From: Rubrivivax sp. A210
GTDB lineage: Bacteria > Pseudomonadota > Gammaproteobacteria > Burkholderiales > Burkholderiaceae_C
NCBI RefSeq assembly: GCF_904426505.1
Contig: NZ_CAJGBN010000012.1
Location: 1-64,000, forward strand
Direction of reading: 5' to 3'
DNA: 64,000 bases
Shown here: positions 57,377-64,000 of the stretch, one piece after another
Layout of the letters: each line of letters begins with the position of its first letter
How positions within the stretch are numbered: the stretch's first letter is position 1
The notes under the pieces: model-generated
What the model was told of the DNA's origin: nothing
Database searches by the model: none
What the model saw: only the letters and a program-made list of their open reading frames with translations
Program-made: the position numbers and the translations under genes

Positions 57377-58933
57377 TCAGCCGGGCTTCAGCAGGCCCGC
57401 CACCAGGGCTTCAACACGCCGCTCCACCGCCGCCTCCATCGCGATGGGACGGCCCCATTCGCGCGCCGTCTCGCCCGGCCACTTGTGCGTGGCGTCCAAT
57501 CCCATCTTGCCGCCCAGGCCGCTCACCGGCGAGGCGAAGTCGAGGTAGTCGATGGGCGTGTTCTCCACCAGCAGGGTGTCGCGCACCGGGTCCATGCGCG
57601 TGGTGATGGCCCACACCACTTCCTTCCAGTCGCGGATGTCGATGTCGTCGTCGGTGACGACGATGAACTTGGTGTACATGAACTGGCGCAGAAAGCTCCA
57701 CAGGCCGAACATCACGCGCTTGGCGTGGCCGGGGTAGGCCTTGCGGATGGAGATCACCGCCATGCGGTAGCTGCAGCCCTCGGGCGGCAGGTAGAAATCG
57801 ACAATCTCGGGAAACTGCTTTTGCAGGATGGGCACGAAGACTTCGTTGAGCGCCACGCCCAGGACCGCCGGCTCATCGGGCGGCTTGCCGGTGTGGGTGG
57901 AGTGGTAGATGGCGTCGCGCCGCTGCGTCAGCCGCGAAAGGCGGAAGACCGGAAACCAGTCCTGCTCGTTGTAATAGCCGGTGTGGTCGCCGAAGGGGCC
58001 CTCGAGCGCGTGCAGGTAGCCGCCCTGCTCGCGCAGCTTGACGCCCATCTCCGATTCGCCCACAAAGCCTGCCGGCGCGGTGGGGATGTGGCCCTCGAGC
58101 ACGATTTCCGCGCTGGCCGGCACCTGCAGCTTCCAGCCCTCTTCGCCCACCGCTGACTCGACCACCTCGGAGCGGCTGCCGCGCAGCAGGCCGGCGAACT
58201 GGTACTCCGACAGCGTGTCGGGCACCGGCGTCACGGCCCCCAGGATGGTGGCCGGGTCGGCGCCCAGCGCCACCGCGATGGGAAAGGGCCGGCCCGGGTT
58301 GGCGCGCGCAAAGTCGCGGAAATCGAGCGCGCCGCCACGGTGGGCCAGCCAGCGCATGATGACTTCGCGCCGCCCTATCACCTGCTGGCGGTAGATGCCC
58401 AGGTTCTGGCGTCGCCGCGGCTGCGCCACCGCCTGCGGCCCGCGCGTCACGACAAGCCCCCAAGTGATGAGCGGCCCGGCGTCGCCCGGCCAGCAGGTCT
58501 GCACAGGCAGCCGGCCAAGATCGATGGCCTCGCCCTCCAGCACCTCTTCCTGGCAGGGCGCGCGGCGCTGCAGGGCCGGCTTCATGTCCCACAGCGCCTT
58601 GGCCATCTGCAACAGCCGGCCGGCGTCCTTCAGGCCCTTGGGCGGCTCGGGCTCCTTGAGGCCGGCCAGCACCCTGCCGACGTCACGCAGCTCGGCCAGC
58701 GACTCGGCCCCCATGCCCAGGGCCACGCGGCGCGGCGTGCCGAAAAGATTGATGAGGCAGGGAGTGTGGAATCCGACCGGATTCGCACACAGCACGGCCG
58801 GGCCACCGGCGCGAAGCACTTTGTCACCGATTGCGGTGAGTTCGAAGCGTGGCGACACCGGATCGACCAGCTTTCGCAACTCTCCCAGGGCCTCGAGCTG
58901 GCCCATGAAGTCTCGAAGGTCCCTGTATTTCAT
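57377..58933 (-). CDS. ubiD: UbiD-family prenyl-FMN decarboxylase
   Basis: 518 residues starting [21 protein letters not shown], the standard UbiD N terminus. Blocks [56 protein letters not shown] and [22 protein letters not shown] match 4-hydroxy-3-polyprenylbenzoate decarboxylase. UbiD uses prenylated FMN to decarboxylate the ubiquinone ring precursor. Its flavin prenyltransferase UbiX is not in the window. Length is typical (about 490-520). Confidence 0.93.
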   Translation of the reverse strand: MKYRDLRDFMGQLEALGELRKLVDPVSPRFELTAIGDKVLRAGGPAVLCANPVGFHTPCLINLFGTPRRVALGMGAESLAELRDVGRVLAGLKEPEPPKGLKDAGRLLQMAKALWDMKPALQRRAPCQEEVLEGEAIDLGRLPVQTCWPGDAGPLITWGLVVTRGPQAVAQPRRRQNLGIYRQQVIGRREVIMRWLAHRGGALDFRDFARANPGRPFPIAVALGADPATILGAVTPVPDTLSEYQFAGLLRGSRSEVVESAVGEEGWKLQVPASAEIVLEGHIPTAPAGFVGESEMGVKLREQGGYLHALEGPFGDHTGYYNEQDWFPVFRLSRLTQRRDAIYHSTHTGKPPDEPAVLGVALNEVFVPILQKQFPEIVDFYLPPEGCSYRMAVISIRKAYPGHAKRVMFGLWSFLRQFMYTKFIVVTDDDIDIRDWKEVVWAITTRMDPVRDTLLVENTPIDYLDFASPVSGLGGKMGLDATHKWPGETAREWGRPIAMEAAVERRVEALVAGLLKPG

Positions 58934-58966
58934 CGTTGTTTGTTATTAGAGAGGCGTTTTATATGC

Positions 58967-58996
58967 TTGACCGTGTCGTTAAACGCTTCCTAGAAT
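58967..58996 (+). promoter_or_regulatory. Sigma-70 promoter upstream of the lytic transglycosylase
   Basis: TTGACC at 58967-58972 and TAGAAT at 58991-58996 are separated by 18 bp. It is the best sigma-70 pair seen in the window. It lies 193 bp before the transglycosylase ATG (59189), leaving an untranslated leader of about 185 nt with no recognised RNA motif. Confidence 0.6.
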
Positions 58997-59188
58997 CCGC
59001 CCAGTCCTGAAACCACAGGGTTTACCCGTGACGACGCCCTTGGGATGGTGTGTCGCCAGGTAACCGCCCCGGGCAGGGGTCTGCATCGCGTTCAAGGCCT
59101 GCACCCTGCGATTGATTATTACCGTGGCCCCGTAGCGCGCCCCTCAGGCGCAGCAGCGGCGAGCCGCGGTTCATCAGGAGAGAACACG

Positions 59189-60049
59189 ATGCACGTCCTG
59201 GACATGCTGCACCGGGCATGGCAAGCCACGGCCCGATCGCTGAAGGTCTTCACCGAAGACGTCGGACGCGGCCTGCTCGAAGTCAGCCACAACACGCTGG
59301 CGCTGGTCGGCCTGGCCGCCATCGCGGTGCTGGTCTTCACGCTCGGCCGCGCCGACATCCGGCACGAGGCCGAGGTGCTGGCCCTGCAATGGCTGCAGAC
59401 GCGCCACGAGGCGCGCGAGCAGGATTCCGGCAATGTGCTGGCCGCGGTGTCCGAGCCCGATGCGGTGGCCCGCGCCACCGCCGTGCCGCTGGCCGACCTG
59501 CCGCGGCCACAGGCCACGCTGGCGAACTGGATCGCCCGCCGCTACAAGGTGGCACCCGAGCCGGTGGCGGCCCTGGTGCAGGAAAGCTTTGCCATCGGCC
59601 AGCGCGCCGGGCTCGACCCGACGCTGATCCTGGCCATCATTGCCGTCGAATCCAGCTTCAACCCCTTCGCCCAGAGCCCCGTCGGCGCCCAGGGCCTGAT
59701 GCAGGTGATGACGCGCGTCCACGACGACAAGTACGAGGCTTTCGGCGGCAACCACGCCGCTTTCGACCCCATCAGCAATCTGCGCGTCGGCGTCCAGGTG
59801 CTCAAGGACTGCATCGCCCGCGCCGGCAGCGTGCAGGAAGGCTTGCGCTACTACGTGGGCGCCGCCTTGCAGGACGGCGACGGCGGCTATGCCGGCCGTG
59901 TGATGGCCGAGCAGCGCCACATGCGCGGCGTGGCCGACGGTCAGCGCGTGCCCGTCAATGCCAGCAATGTGCCGGCCACGCCGCCGGCCGGCGAGCCGGT
60001 GGCGCAGGCGCCGCTGGGCCCCCTGGCCCTGCTGGCCTCGGCGCGCTGA
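59189..60049 (+). CDS. Membrane-anchored lytic transglycosylase (SLT domain)
   Basis: 286 residues from an ATG with SD CAGGAGAG. A transmembrane segment at about 36-51 (LALVGLAAIAVLVFTLG) anchors it, and the SLT domain begins near residue 110 with GLDPTLILAIIAVESSFNPFAQSPVGAQGLMQVM; the catalytic Glu is in VESSFNPFA. It cuts the glycan strand of peptidoglycan, giving 1,6-anhydro ends. The C terminus is Pro/Ala-rich. A good promoter lies 193 bp upstream. It is followed by the glyA riboswitch. Confidence 0.9.
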   Translation: MHVLDMLHRAWQATARSLKVFTEDVGRGLLEVSHNTLALVGLAAIAVLVFTLGRADIRHEAEVLALQWLQTRHEAREQDSGNVLAAVSEPDAVARATAVPLADLPRPQATLANWIARRYKVAPEPVAALVQESFAIGQRAGLDPTLILAIIAVESSFNPFAQSPVGAQGLMQVMTRVHDDKYEAFGGNHAAFDPISNLRVGVQVLKDCIARAGSVQEGLRYYVGAALQDGDGGYAGRVMAEQRHMRGVADGQRVPVNASNVPATPPAGEPVAQAPLGPLALLASAR

Positions 60050-60067
60050 GCGGGCGCTACACTCGCG

Positions 60068-60172
60068 GTCCGCGCGACTGGCGATAGGGGCCCTGCCCCC
60101 GAGGTGGAAGACCACCGGGAAGCGCGGGCCACGGCCCCTCGCGCCGCGGCATCCGCCGTTCGCCTGGGCAGC
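60068..60172 (+). ncRNA. ZTP (pfl) riboswitch controlling glyA
   Basis: The leader of glyA contains the conserved ZTP-riboswitch blocks: GCGACTGGCGA (60074-60084), GTGGAAGACCACCGGGAAGC (around 60104-60123) and the 3' block CCGTTCGCCTGGGCAGCC (60156-60173). These form the P1/P2 hairpin with internal loop and the P3 pseudoknot arm. The motif senses ZTP/ZMP, signals of low 10-formyl-tetrahydrofolate, and is typically found upstream of one-carbon genes such as glyA in proteobacteria. The aptamer ends about 85 nt before the start codon, with SD CAGGAAGAGG close to it. Confidence 0.92.
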
Positions 60173-60256
60173 CCTCGACCGTGCCGCGCACCGCCCCAGC
60201 CATCGGGGCCGCCGGCACTCGATGGCCCTTCATCCCCACACAGGAAGAGGACTGCC

Positions 60257-61507
60257 ATGTTCGACCGTTCCACATCCACCGTCGCCAGCGTCGACCCCGA
60301 GGTCTGGGCCGCCATCCAGGCCGAGAACCGCCGCCAGGAAGATCACATCGAGCTCATCGCGAGCGAGAACTACACCAGCCCGGCCGTCATGGCCGCGCAG
60401 GGCTCGCAGCTCACCAACAAGTACGCCGAGGGCTATCCGGGCCGGCGCTACTACGGCGGCTGCGAGAACGTCGACGTCGTCGAGACCCTGGCCATCGAGC
60501 GCCTGAAGCAGCTGTTCGGTGCCGGCCACGCCAATGTGCAGGCCAATTCCGGCTCGCAGGCCAACCAGGCCGTGTTCTTCGGCCTGCTCGAGCCCGGCGA
60601 CACCATCATGGGCATGAGCCTGTCCGAGGGCGGCCACCTGACCCACGGCATGGCGCTCAACATGAGCGGCAAGTGGTTCAAGGTGGTGAGCTACGGGCTC
60701 GACGCCAACGAGGCCATCGACTACGACGCCATGGAGCGCCTGGCCCACGAGCACAAGCCCCGCCTCATCATTGCCGGCGCCAGCGCCTATGCGCTGCGCA
60801 TCGACTTCGAGCGCTTTGCGCGCGTGGCCAAGGCCGTCGGCGCCGTTTTCATGGTCGACATGGCGCACTACGCCGGCCTCATCGCCGCCGGCGTCTACCC
60901 CAACCCGATGCCGCACGCCGACGTCGTGACCAGCACCACGCACAAGAGCCTGCGCGGCCCGCGCGGCGGCATCGTGCTGGCCAATGACGAGGCCATCGCC
61001 AAGAAGATCAACAGCGCCATCTTCCCCGGCATCCAGGGCGGGCCGCTGATGCATGTGATCGCCGCCAAGGCCGTGGCCTTCAAGGAGGCGCTGGCGCCCG
61101 AGTTCAAGGCCTACCAGCAGCAGGTGGTGGCGAATGCCCGCGTGCTGGCCGAGACGCTGATCTCACGCGGCCTGCGCATCGTGAGCGGCCGCACCGAAAG
61201 CCATGTGATGCTGGTCGACCTGCGCCCCAAGGGCCTGACCGGCAAGGAGGCCGAGGCCATCCTGGGCGAGGCCCACATGACCTGCAACAAGAACGGCATC
61301 CCGAATGACCCGCAAAAGCCCATGGTGACCAGCGGCATCCGCCTGGGCACGCCGGCGATGACGACGCGCGGCTTCAAGGAAGAGCAGGCGCGCATGACCG
61401 CCCACCTGATCGCCGATGTCCTGGACAACCCCAGGGACGCCGCCCACATCGCCGCGGTGCGCGAACGCGTCGCGGCGCTGACGCGCGACTTCCCGGTCTA
61501 CCGCTAA
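60257..61507 (+). CDS. glyA: Serine hydroxymethyltransferase
   Basis: 416 residues. The start [70 protein letters not shown] is typical. PLP lysine K230 lies in [14 protein letters not shown]. The enzyme interconverts serine and glycine, charging tetrahydrofolate with a methylene group. Expression is expected to rise when ZTP accumulates, through the riboswitch at 60068-60172. nrdR follows 13 bp downstream, the usual glyA-nrdR pair. Confidence 0.97.
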   Translation: MFDRSTSTVASVDPEVWAAIQAENRRQEDHIELIASENYTSPAVMAAQGSQLTNKYAEGYPGRRYYGGCENVDVVETLAIERLKQLFGAGHANVQANSGSQANQAVFFGLLEPGDTIMGMSLSEGGHLTHGMALNMSGKWFKVVSYGLDANEAIDYDAMERLAHEHKPRLIIAGASAYALRIDFERFARVAKAVGAVFMVDMAHYAGLIAAGVYPNPMPHADVVTSTTHKSLRGPRGGIVLANDEAIAKKINSAIFPGIQGGPLMHVIAAKAVAFKEALAPEFKAYQQQVVANARVLAETLISRGLRIVSGRTESHVMLVDLRPKGLTGKEAEAILGEAHMTCNKNGIPNDPQKPMVTSGIRLGTPAMTTRGFKEEQARMTAHLIADVLDNPRDAAHIAAVRERVAALTRDFPVYR

Positions 61508-61520
61508 GGGCCGACGGCGG

Positions 61521-61964
61521 ATGCGCTGCCCCTTCTGCAGCCACCAGGAAACGCAGGTCGTCGAGACGCGCGAGTCCGACGAGGGCGATGTCATCCGCCG
61601 CCGCCGCCGCTGCCTGGGTTGCGACAAGCGCTTCACCACCTATGAGCGCAGCGAGATCGCGCTGCCGGCGGTGGTCAAGAAGGACGGCGCGCGGGTCGAG
61701 TTCGACCCCGCCAAGCTGCGCGCCAGCATGATCCTGGCGCTGCGCAAGCGGCCGGTGAGCATCGAACAGGTGGATGCGGCCATCGAGCGCATCCAGGACA
61801 AGTTGCTCGCCACCGGCGCACGCGAAGTACCCAGCGCCCGCCTGGGCGAACTCGTGATGCGCGAACTCAAGCGCATCGACAAGGTGGCCTACGTGCGCTT
61901 CGCCTCGGTCTACCGCGAGTTCGAGGACGTCGACGCCTTCCGGCAGTTGATCCGCGACATCTGA
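61521..61964 (+). CDS. nrdR: Transcriptional repressor NrdR
   Basis: 147 residues. The zinc ribbon is CPFC (residues 3-6) and [13 protein letters not shown] (31-43), followed by an ATP-cone ([26 protein letters not shown]) that senses ATP/dATP. NrdR represses ribonucleotide reductase operons via NrdR boxes. It directly follows glyA and is likely in the same transcript under riboswitch influence. Length is typical (147-155). Confidence 0.96.
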   Translation: MRCPFCSHQETQVVETRESDEGDVIRRRRRCLGCDKRFTTYERSEIALPAVVKKDGARVEFDPAKLRASMILALRKRPVSIEQVDAAIERIQDKLLATGAREVPSARLGELVMRELKRIDKVAYVRFASVYREFEDVDAFRQLIRDI

Positions 61965-61986
61965 GCCCGCCTTCCCCCACCCCATA

Positions 61987-62023
61987 CCCCCGCCCGGGGG
62001 ACGGGGGGATAGAGGGGCGGGGG
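61987..62023 (+). promoter_or_regulatory. G-quadruplex motif with overlapping hairpin between nrdR and the pilin locus
   Basis: Four G-runs lie in tandem: five G (61996-62000), six G (62003-62008), four G (62014-62017) and five G (62019-62023), with loops of 2, 5 and 1 nt, a textbook G4 motif. A 9-bp stem CCCCCGCCC (61987-61995) with GGGCGGGGG (62015-62023) overlaps it, so the site can form either structure. It may simply terminate nrdR, though no T-tract follows. It sits 90 bp before the fimT-like start. Confidence 0.6.
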
Positions 62024-62112
62024 CACCCACCAGCCGCCCCCGCGGCGGGATCGCGCCGGCGGCCACTCATTCCTAAAGTGCAGGGCATCGCAACGCCACC
62101 GGAGCCCGCACC

Positions 62113-62664
62113 ATGAGGACCGCCACCACTGCCCGCCCCCTCCACCACCAGGCCGGCGTGACCCTGGTCGAAAGCCTGATCGGGCTGGCCATCGCCGCGG
62201 TGCTGGCCGGCACCACCGCCCCCGGCTTCGTCTCGGCACTGGAACGGCGCCAGCTCGAAGGTGCCGCGGCCCAACTGGAAACCGACATCCAGCTCGCCCG
62301 CAGCGAGGCGGTGATGGCCAACCGTGGCCTGCGCGTCAGCTTCGAGAGCGAGGCCACGGGCAGCTGCTACGTCGTCCACAGCGGCGACGCCGGCGATTGC
62401 CGCTGCAGCGGCAACGAGCAGCCGGTGTGCTCGGGCACGGCTCGCGCCTGGCGCAGCGCCAGCTTTGCCAGCGGCTCGCCGGTGCAATTGCGTTCGAATG
62501 TGCGCTCGATGTTCGTCGACGCCGACAAGGGCACGGTTTCGCCCACCGCCACGCTGCAGTTGCAGGGACGCAGCGGCCTGGCGCTGAACGTGGTCGTCAA
62601 CATCATGGGCCGTGCCCGCCAATGCACGCCGACGCCGCCACTGGCCGGCCTGCGCGCCTGCTGA
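62113..62664 (+). CDS. fimT: Type IV minor pilin, FimT/GspH-like
   Basis: 183 residues. A short leader ending at Gly (HHQAG) precedes the N-methylated VTLVESLIGLAIAAVLAG helix with Glu5, the prepilin-peptidase signature, and the GspH/FimT domain follows (LEGAAAQLETDIQLARSEAVMANRGLRVSF). It has six Cys residues, two of them in GDCRCSGN. FimT-like minor pilins initiate pilus assembly and can bind DNA during uptake. It is the first gene of the minor pilin operon here. Confidence 0.88.
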   Translation: MRTATTARPLHHQAGVTLVESLIGLAIAAVLAGTTAPGFVSALERRQLEGAAAQLETDIQLARSEAVMANRGLRVSFESEATGSCYVVHSGDAGDCRCSGNEQPVCSGTARAWRSASFASGSPVQLRSNVRSMFVDADKGTVSPTATLQLQGRSGLALNVVVNIMGRARQCTPTPPLAGLRAC

Positions 62665-62782
62665 TCGGCAGTATCACCCCCCCTCGACCGTGGGGGGCAC
62701 CCTCGAATGGCTGACGAATGGCCGACGGACGCCGACGGGCGGTTTGCCGCGTGACGCAGCCCGCACCCAGAATCCAAACCCA

Positions 62783-63250
62783 ATGAACACCCTGACCCGC
62801 GCCCGATCCAAGCCGCAAGGCCGCGGCTTCACGCTCATCGAGCTGCTGGTGGCGGTGGCCATCGTCGCCATCCTGGCGGCAGTCGCCCTGCCCACCTTCA
62901 TCGATTCGGTGCGCAAGGGCCGACGCTCCGACGCCTTTGCGGCCATCGCGGCCATCCAGCAGGCGCAGGAACGCTGGCGCGCCAACAACCCGAGCTACAA
63001 CAGCAGCCTCGGCAGCCCGCCCTCTGGATTGAACATCAGCGAGCCCGCCAACTACGGCCTGGCAATCACCGATGCCGCAGCCAATGGCTATGTCATCACG
63101 GCCACGGGCCGCGCGGCGCAGGCCTCTGACAGAAACTGCAAGCTGCTCAGTCTGCGCATGCTGGACGGAAACATCACCTACGCCGCCTGCGAGAACTGCA
63201 CCTTCACCACCGCCAGCTACACCGCCACCAACACCTGCTGGAGCCGTTGA
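62783..63250 (+). CDS. pilE: Type IV pilin, PilE-like
   Basis: 155 residues with a leader ending in Gly before FTLIELLVAVAIVAILAAVALPTF and the classical Glu5. The globular part has AFAAIAAIQQAQERWRANNPSYNSSLGSPP and ends with Cys residues (NCKLL, AACENCTF, NTCWSR) that form the C-terminal disulfide loop. PilE-type minor pilins prime pilus assembly together with PilVWX and FimT. It lies 118 bp after the fimT-like gene. Confidence 0.88.
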   Translation: MNTLTRARSKPQGRGFTLIELLVAVAIVAILAAVALPTFIDSVRKGRRSDAFAAIAAIQQAQERWRANNPSYNSSLGSPPSGLNISEPANYGLAITDAAANGYVITATGRAAQASDRNCKLLSLRMLDGNITYAACENCTFTTASYTATNTCWSR

Positions 63251-63837
63251 CCGTGTCCAAGCCCCCAGCCACAGGCCTGACGATGATCGAGTTGATGGTG
63301 GTGGTGGCCATCGTCGCCCTGCTGGCCATGGTCGCGGCACCCTCGTTCAAGCGCTTCATCGACGTGCAGCGGCTGCGCAGCATCAACGCCCAGCTCATCA
63401 CCGACATCCAGTTCGTGCGCGCCGAAGCGGCGAGCCGCAATCTCAAGGTCACGATGATGTTCGACGCCCCCAGCGGCGGCCAGACCTGCTACGCCCTGCT
63501 GACCGGCGACCACACGGTCTGCGACTGCAACCGCGCGCCGGGAACCGCGTGCAGCGTCGCCTCGGTGCGCGAGATCCGCACCGTGCAGGTTCCGCTCGAC
63601 TCGTCCATCAGCCTCGGATTCCCCAGCGGCCAGACCGCGCGCCACATGAGATTCGACCCCGCCACGGGCCGCCTCGAGACCGCCGTCTCCGACACCTTCA
63701 TCGAGCCCACGGGCCCGTTCAGGATCGTCGTCGGCCACCCGACGGTGGGCAGCTTCATCACTTCGGTCGAGGTGACCGGCCGCCCGACGACCTGCTCGCC
63801 CAGTGGCCAGATTTCCGGAGTCCCGGCATGTCCTTGA
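63247..63837 (+). CDS. fimT: Type IV minor pilin, second FimT/GspH-like
   Basis: 196 residues from a TTG that overlaps the previous stop (TTGA); a GTG at 63253 (MSKPPATG) is a reasonable alternative. A leader ending in Gly precedes LTMIELMVVVAIVALLAMVAAPSF, and the domain shows INAQLITDIQFVRAEAASRNLKVTMMF. It has five Cys residues, with DCN and TACS close together, echoing the first FimT-like protein. Two different FimT-like genes flanking a PilE-like gene hint at a duplicated initiator set. Confidence 0.86.
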   Translation: MTVSKPPATGLTMIELMVVVAIVALLAMVAAPSFKRFIDVQRLRSINAQLITDIQFVRAEAASRNLKVTMMFDAPSGGQTCYALLTGDHTVCDCNRAPGTACSVASVREIRTVQVPLDSSISLGFPSGQTARHMRFDPATGRLETAVSDTFIEPTGPFRIVVGHPTVGSFITSVEVTGRPTTCSPSGQISGVPACP

Positions 63838-64000
63838 GCCCAAGACAGTGCGGAGCGCCCCGCGCCGCCATGCGAGGCTTCTCGCTGGTCGAGTTGATGG
63901 TGGGCATCGCCGTCGGCATGTTCGTCGTCGCGGCGGCGTCCCTGATGGCCACCAGCCAGCTCACCGACAACCGCCGCCTGCTGCTCGAAACGCAGTTGCA
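63828..64000 (+). CDS. pilW: Type IV minor pilin PilW, N-terminal part (runs off the window)
   Basis: Fifty-seven residues are visible. MSLSPRQCGAPRAAMRG is a leader ending in Gly; FSLVELMVGIAVGMFVVAAASLMATSQL is the N-terminal pilin helix with Glu5, in the PilW-like style (SLVELMVGIAVG). It overlaps the second FimT-like gene by 10 bp. The rest of the operon (pilX, pilY1, pilV are expected) lies beyond the window. A later ATG at 63870 is an alternative start. Confidence 0.85.
   Translation, partial: MSLSPRQCGAPRAAMRGFSLVELMVGIAVGMFVVAAASLMATSQLTDNRRLLLETQL

Overview
The window is high-GC chromosomal DNA from a betaproteobacterium, most likely order Burkholderiales. The evidence is the gene content: a fused isobutyryl-CoA mutase, kynB-kynU, a yebC-purD-hemF-nadD-rsfS-rlmH-maf-rng operon, a ZTP riboswitch on glyA followed by nrdR, PEP-CTERM proteins, and type IV minor pilins. 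No rRNA, tRNA or CRISPR array was seen.

Layout. 1-0.7 kb: 5'-truncated IS1595-type transposase. 0.8-4.2 kb: icmF (minus) with a 20-bp perfect palindrome in front of it. 4.3-11.5 kb: coaX, a CBS-domain protein, kynB-kynU (tryptophan/kynurenine catabolism), a class I PPK2, an M24B aminopeptidase and a ROK sugar kinase. 11.5-18.4 kb: an eight-gene minus-strand housekeeping operon. 18.5-24.4 kb: an unrecognised helical protein, then a periplasmic dehydrogenase locus (Tat small subunit, GMC flavoprotein, RHH protein, VOC protein, sorbosone-dehydrogenase-like propeller, cytochrome c) closed by a strong terminator. 24.5-26.7 kb: a PEP-CTERM protein and a HerA-like ATPase.

26.8-47.6 kb: an aryl-polyene/xanthomonadin-type pigment cluster, the main item of interest. 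The plus-strand arm runs ACP, membrane protein, AMP-ligase fused to a hotdog dehydratase, acyltransferase, LolA-like carrier, MMPL exporter, polysaccharide deacetylase, methyltransferase, KS, KS-like partner, dehydratase, ketoreductase, second KS, second KS-like partner and a flavin halogenase-like protein. The minus-strand arm carries a second halogenase-like flavoprotein, a MipA/OmpV porin, a PlsC acyltransferase and a GT2. A PAP2 phosphatase follows on the plus strand. Most genes overlap by 4 bp. Both flavoproteins keep halogenase hallmarks, so the product may be a halogenated, membrane-anchored aryl polyene. Between the two arms lies a Tlde1-like peptidoglycan-targeting toxin domain gene, translationally coupled to a small exported protein that could be its immunity partner.

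47.7-64 kb: glnS, a DUF3016 protein, an FKBP isomerase, an HDOD protein with a sigma-28-like promoter, a YgiQ-type radical SAM protein, a PEP-CTERM protein with an excellent sigma-54 promoter, an ABC exporter, a UbiD decarboxylase, a membrane-bound lytic transglycosylase, glyA with its ZTP riboswitch, nrdR, and the start of a type IV minor pilin operon (fimT-like, pilE-like, fimT-like, pilW running off the edge) preceded by a G-quadruplex/hairpin motif.
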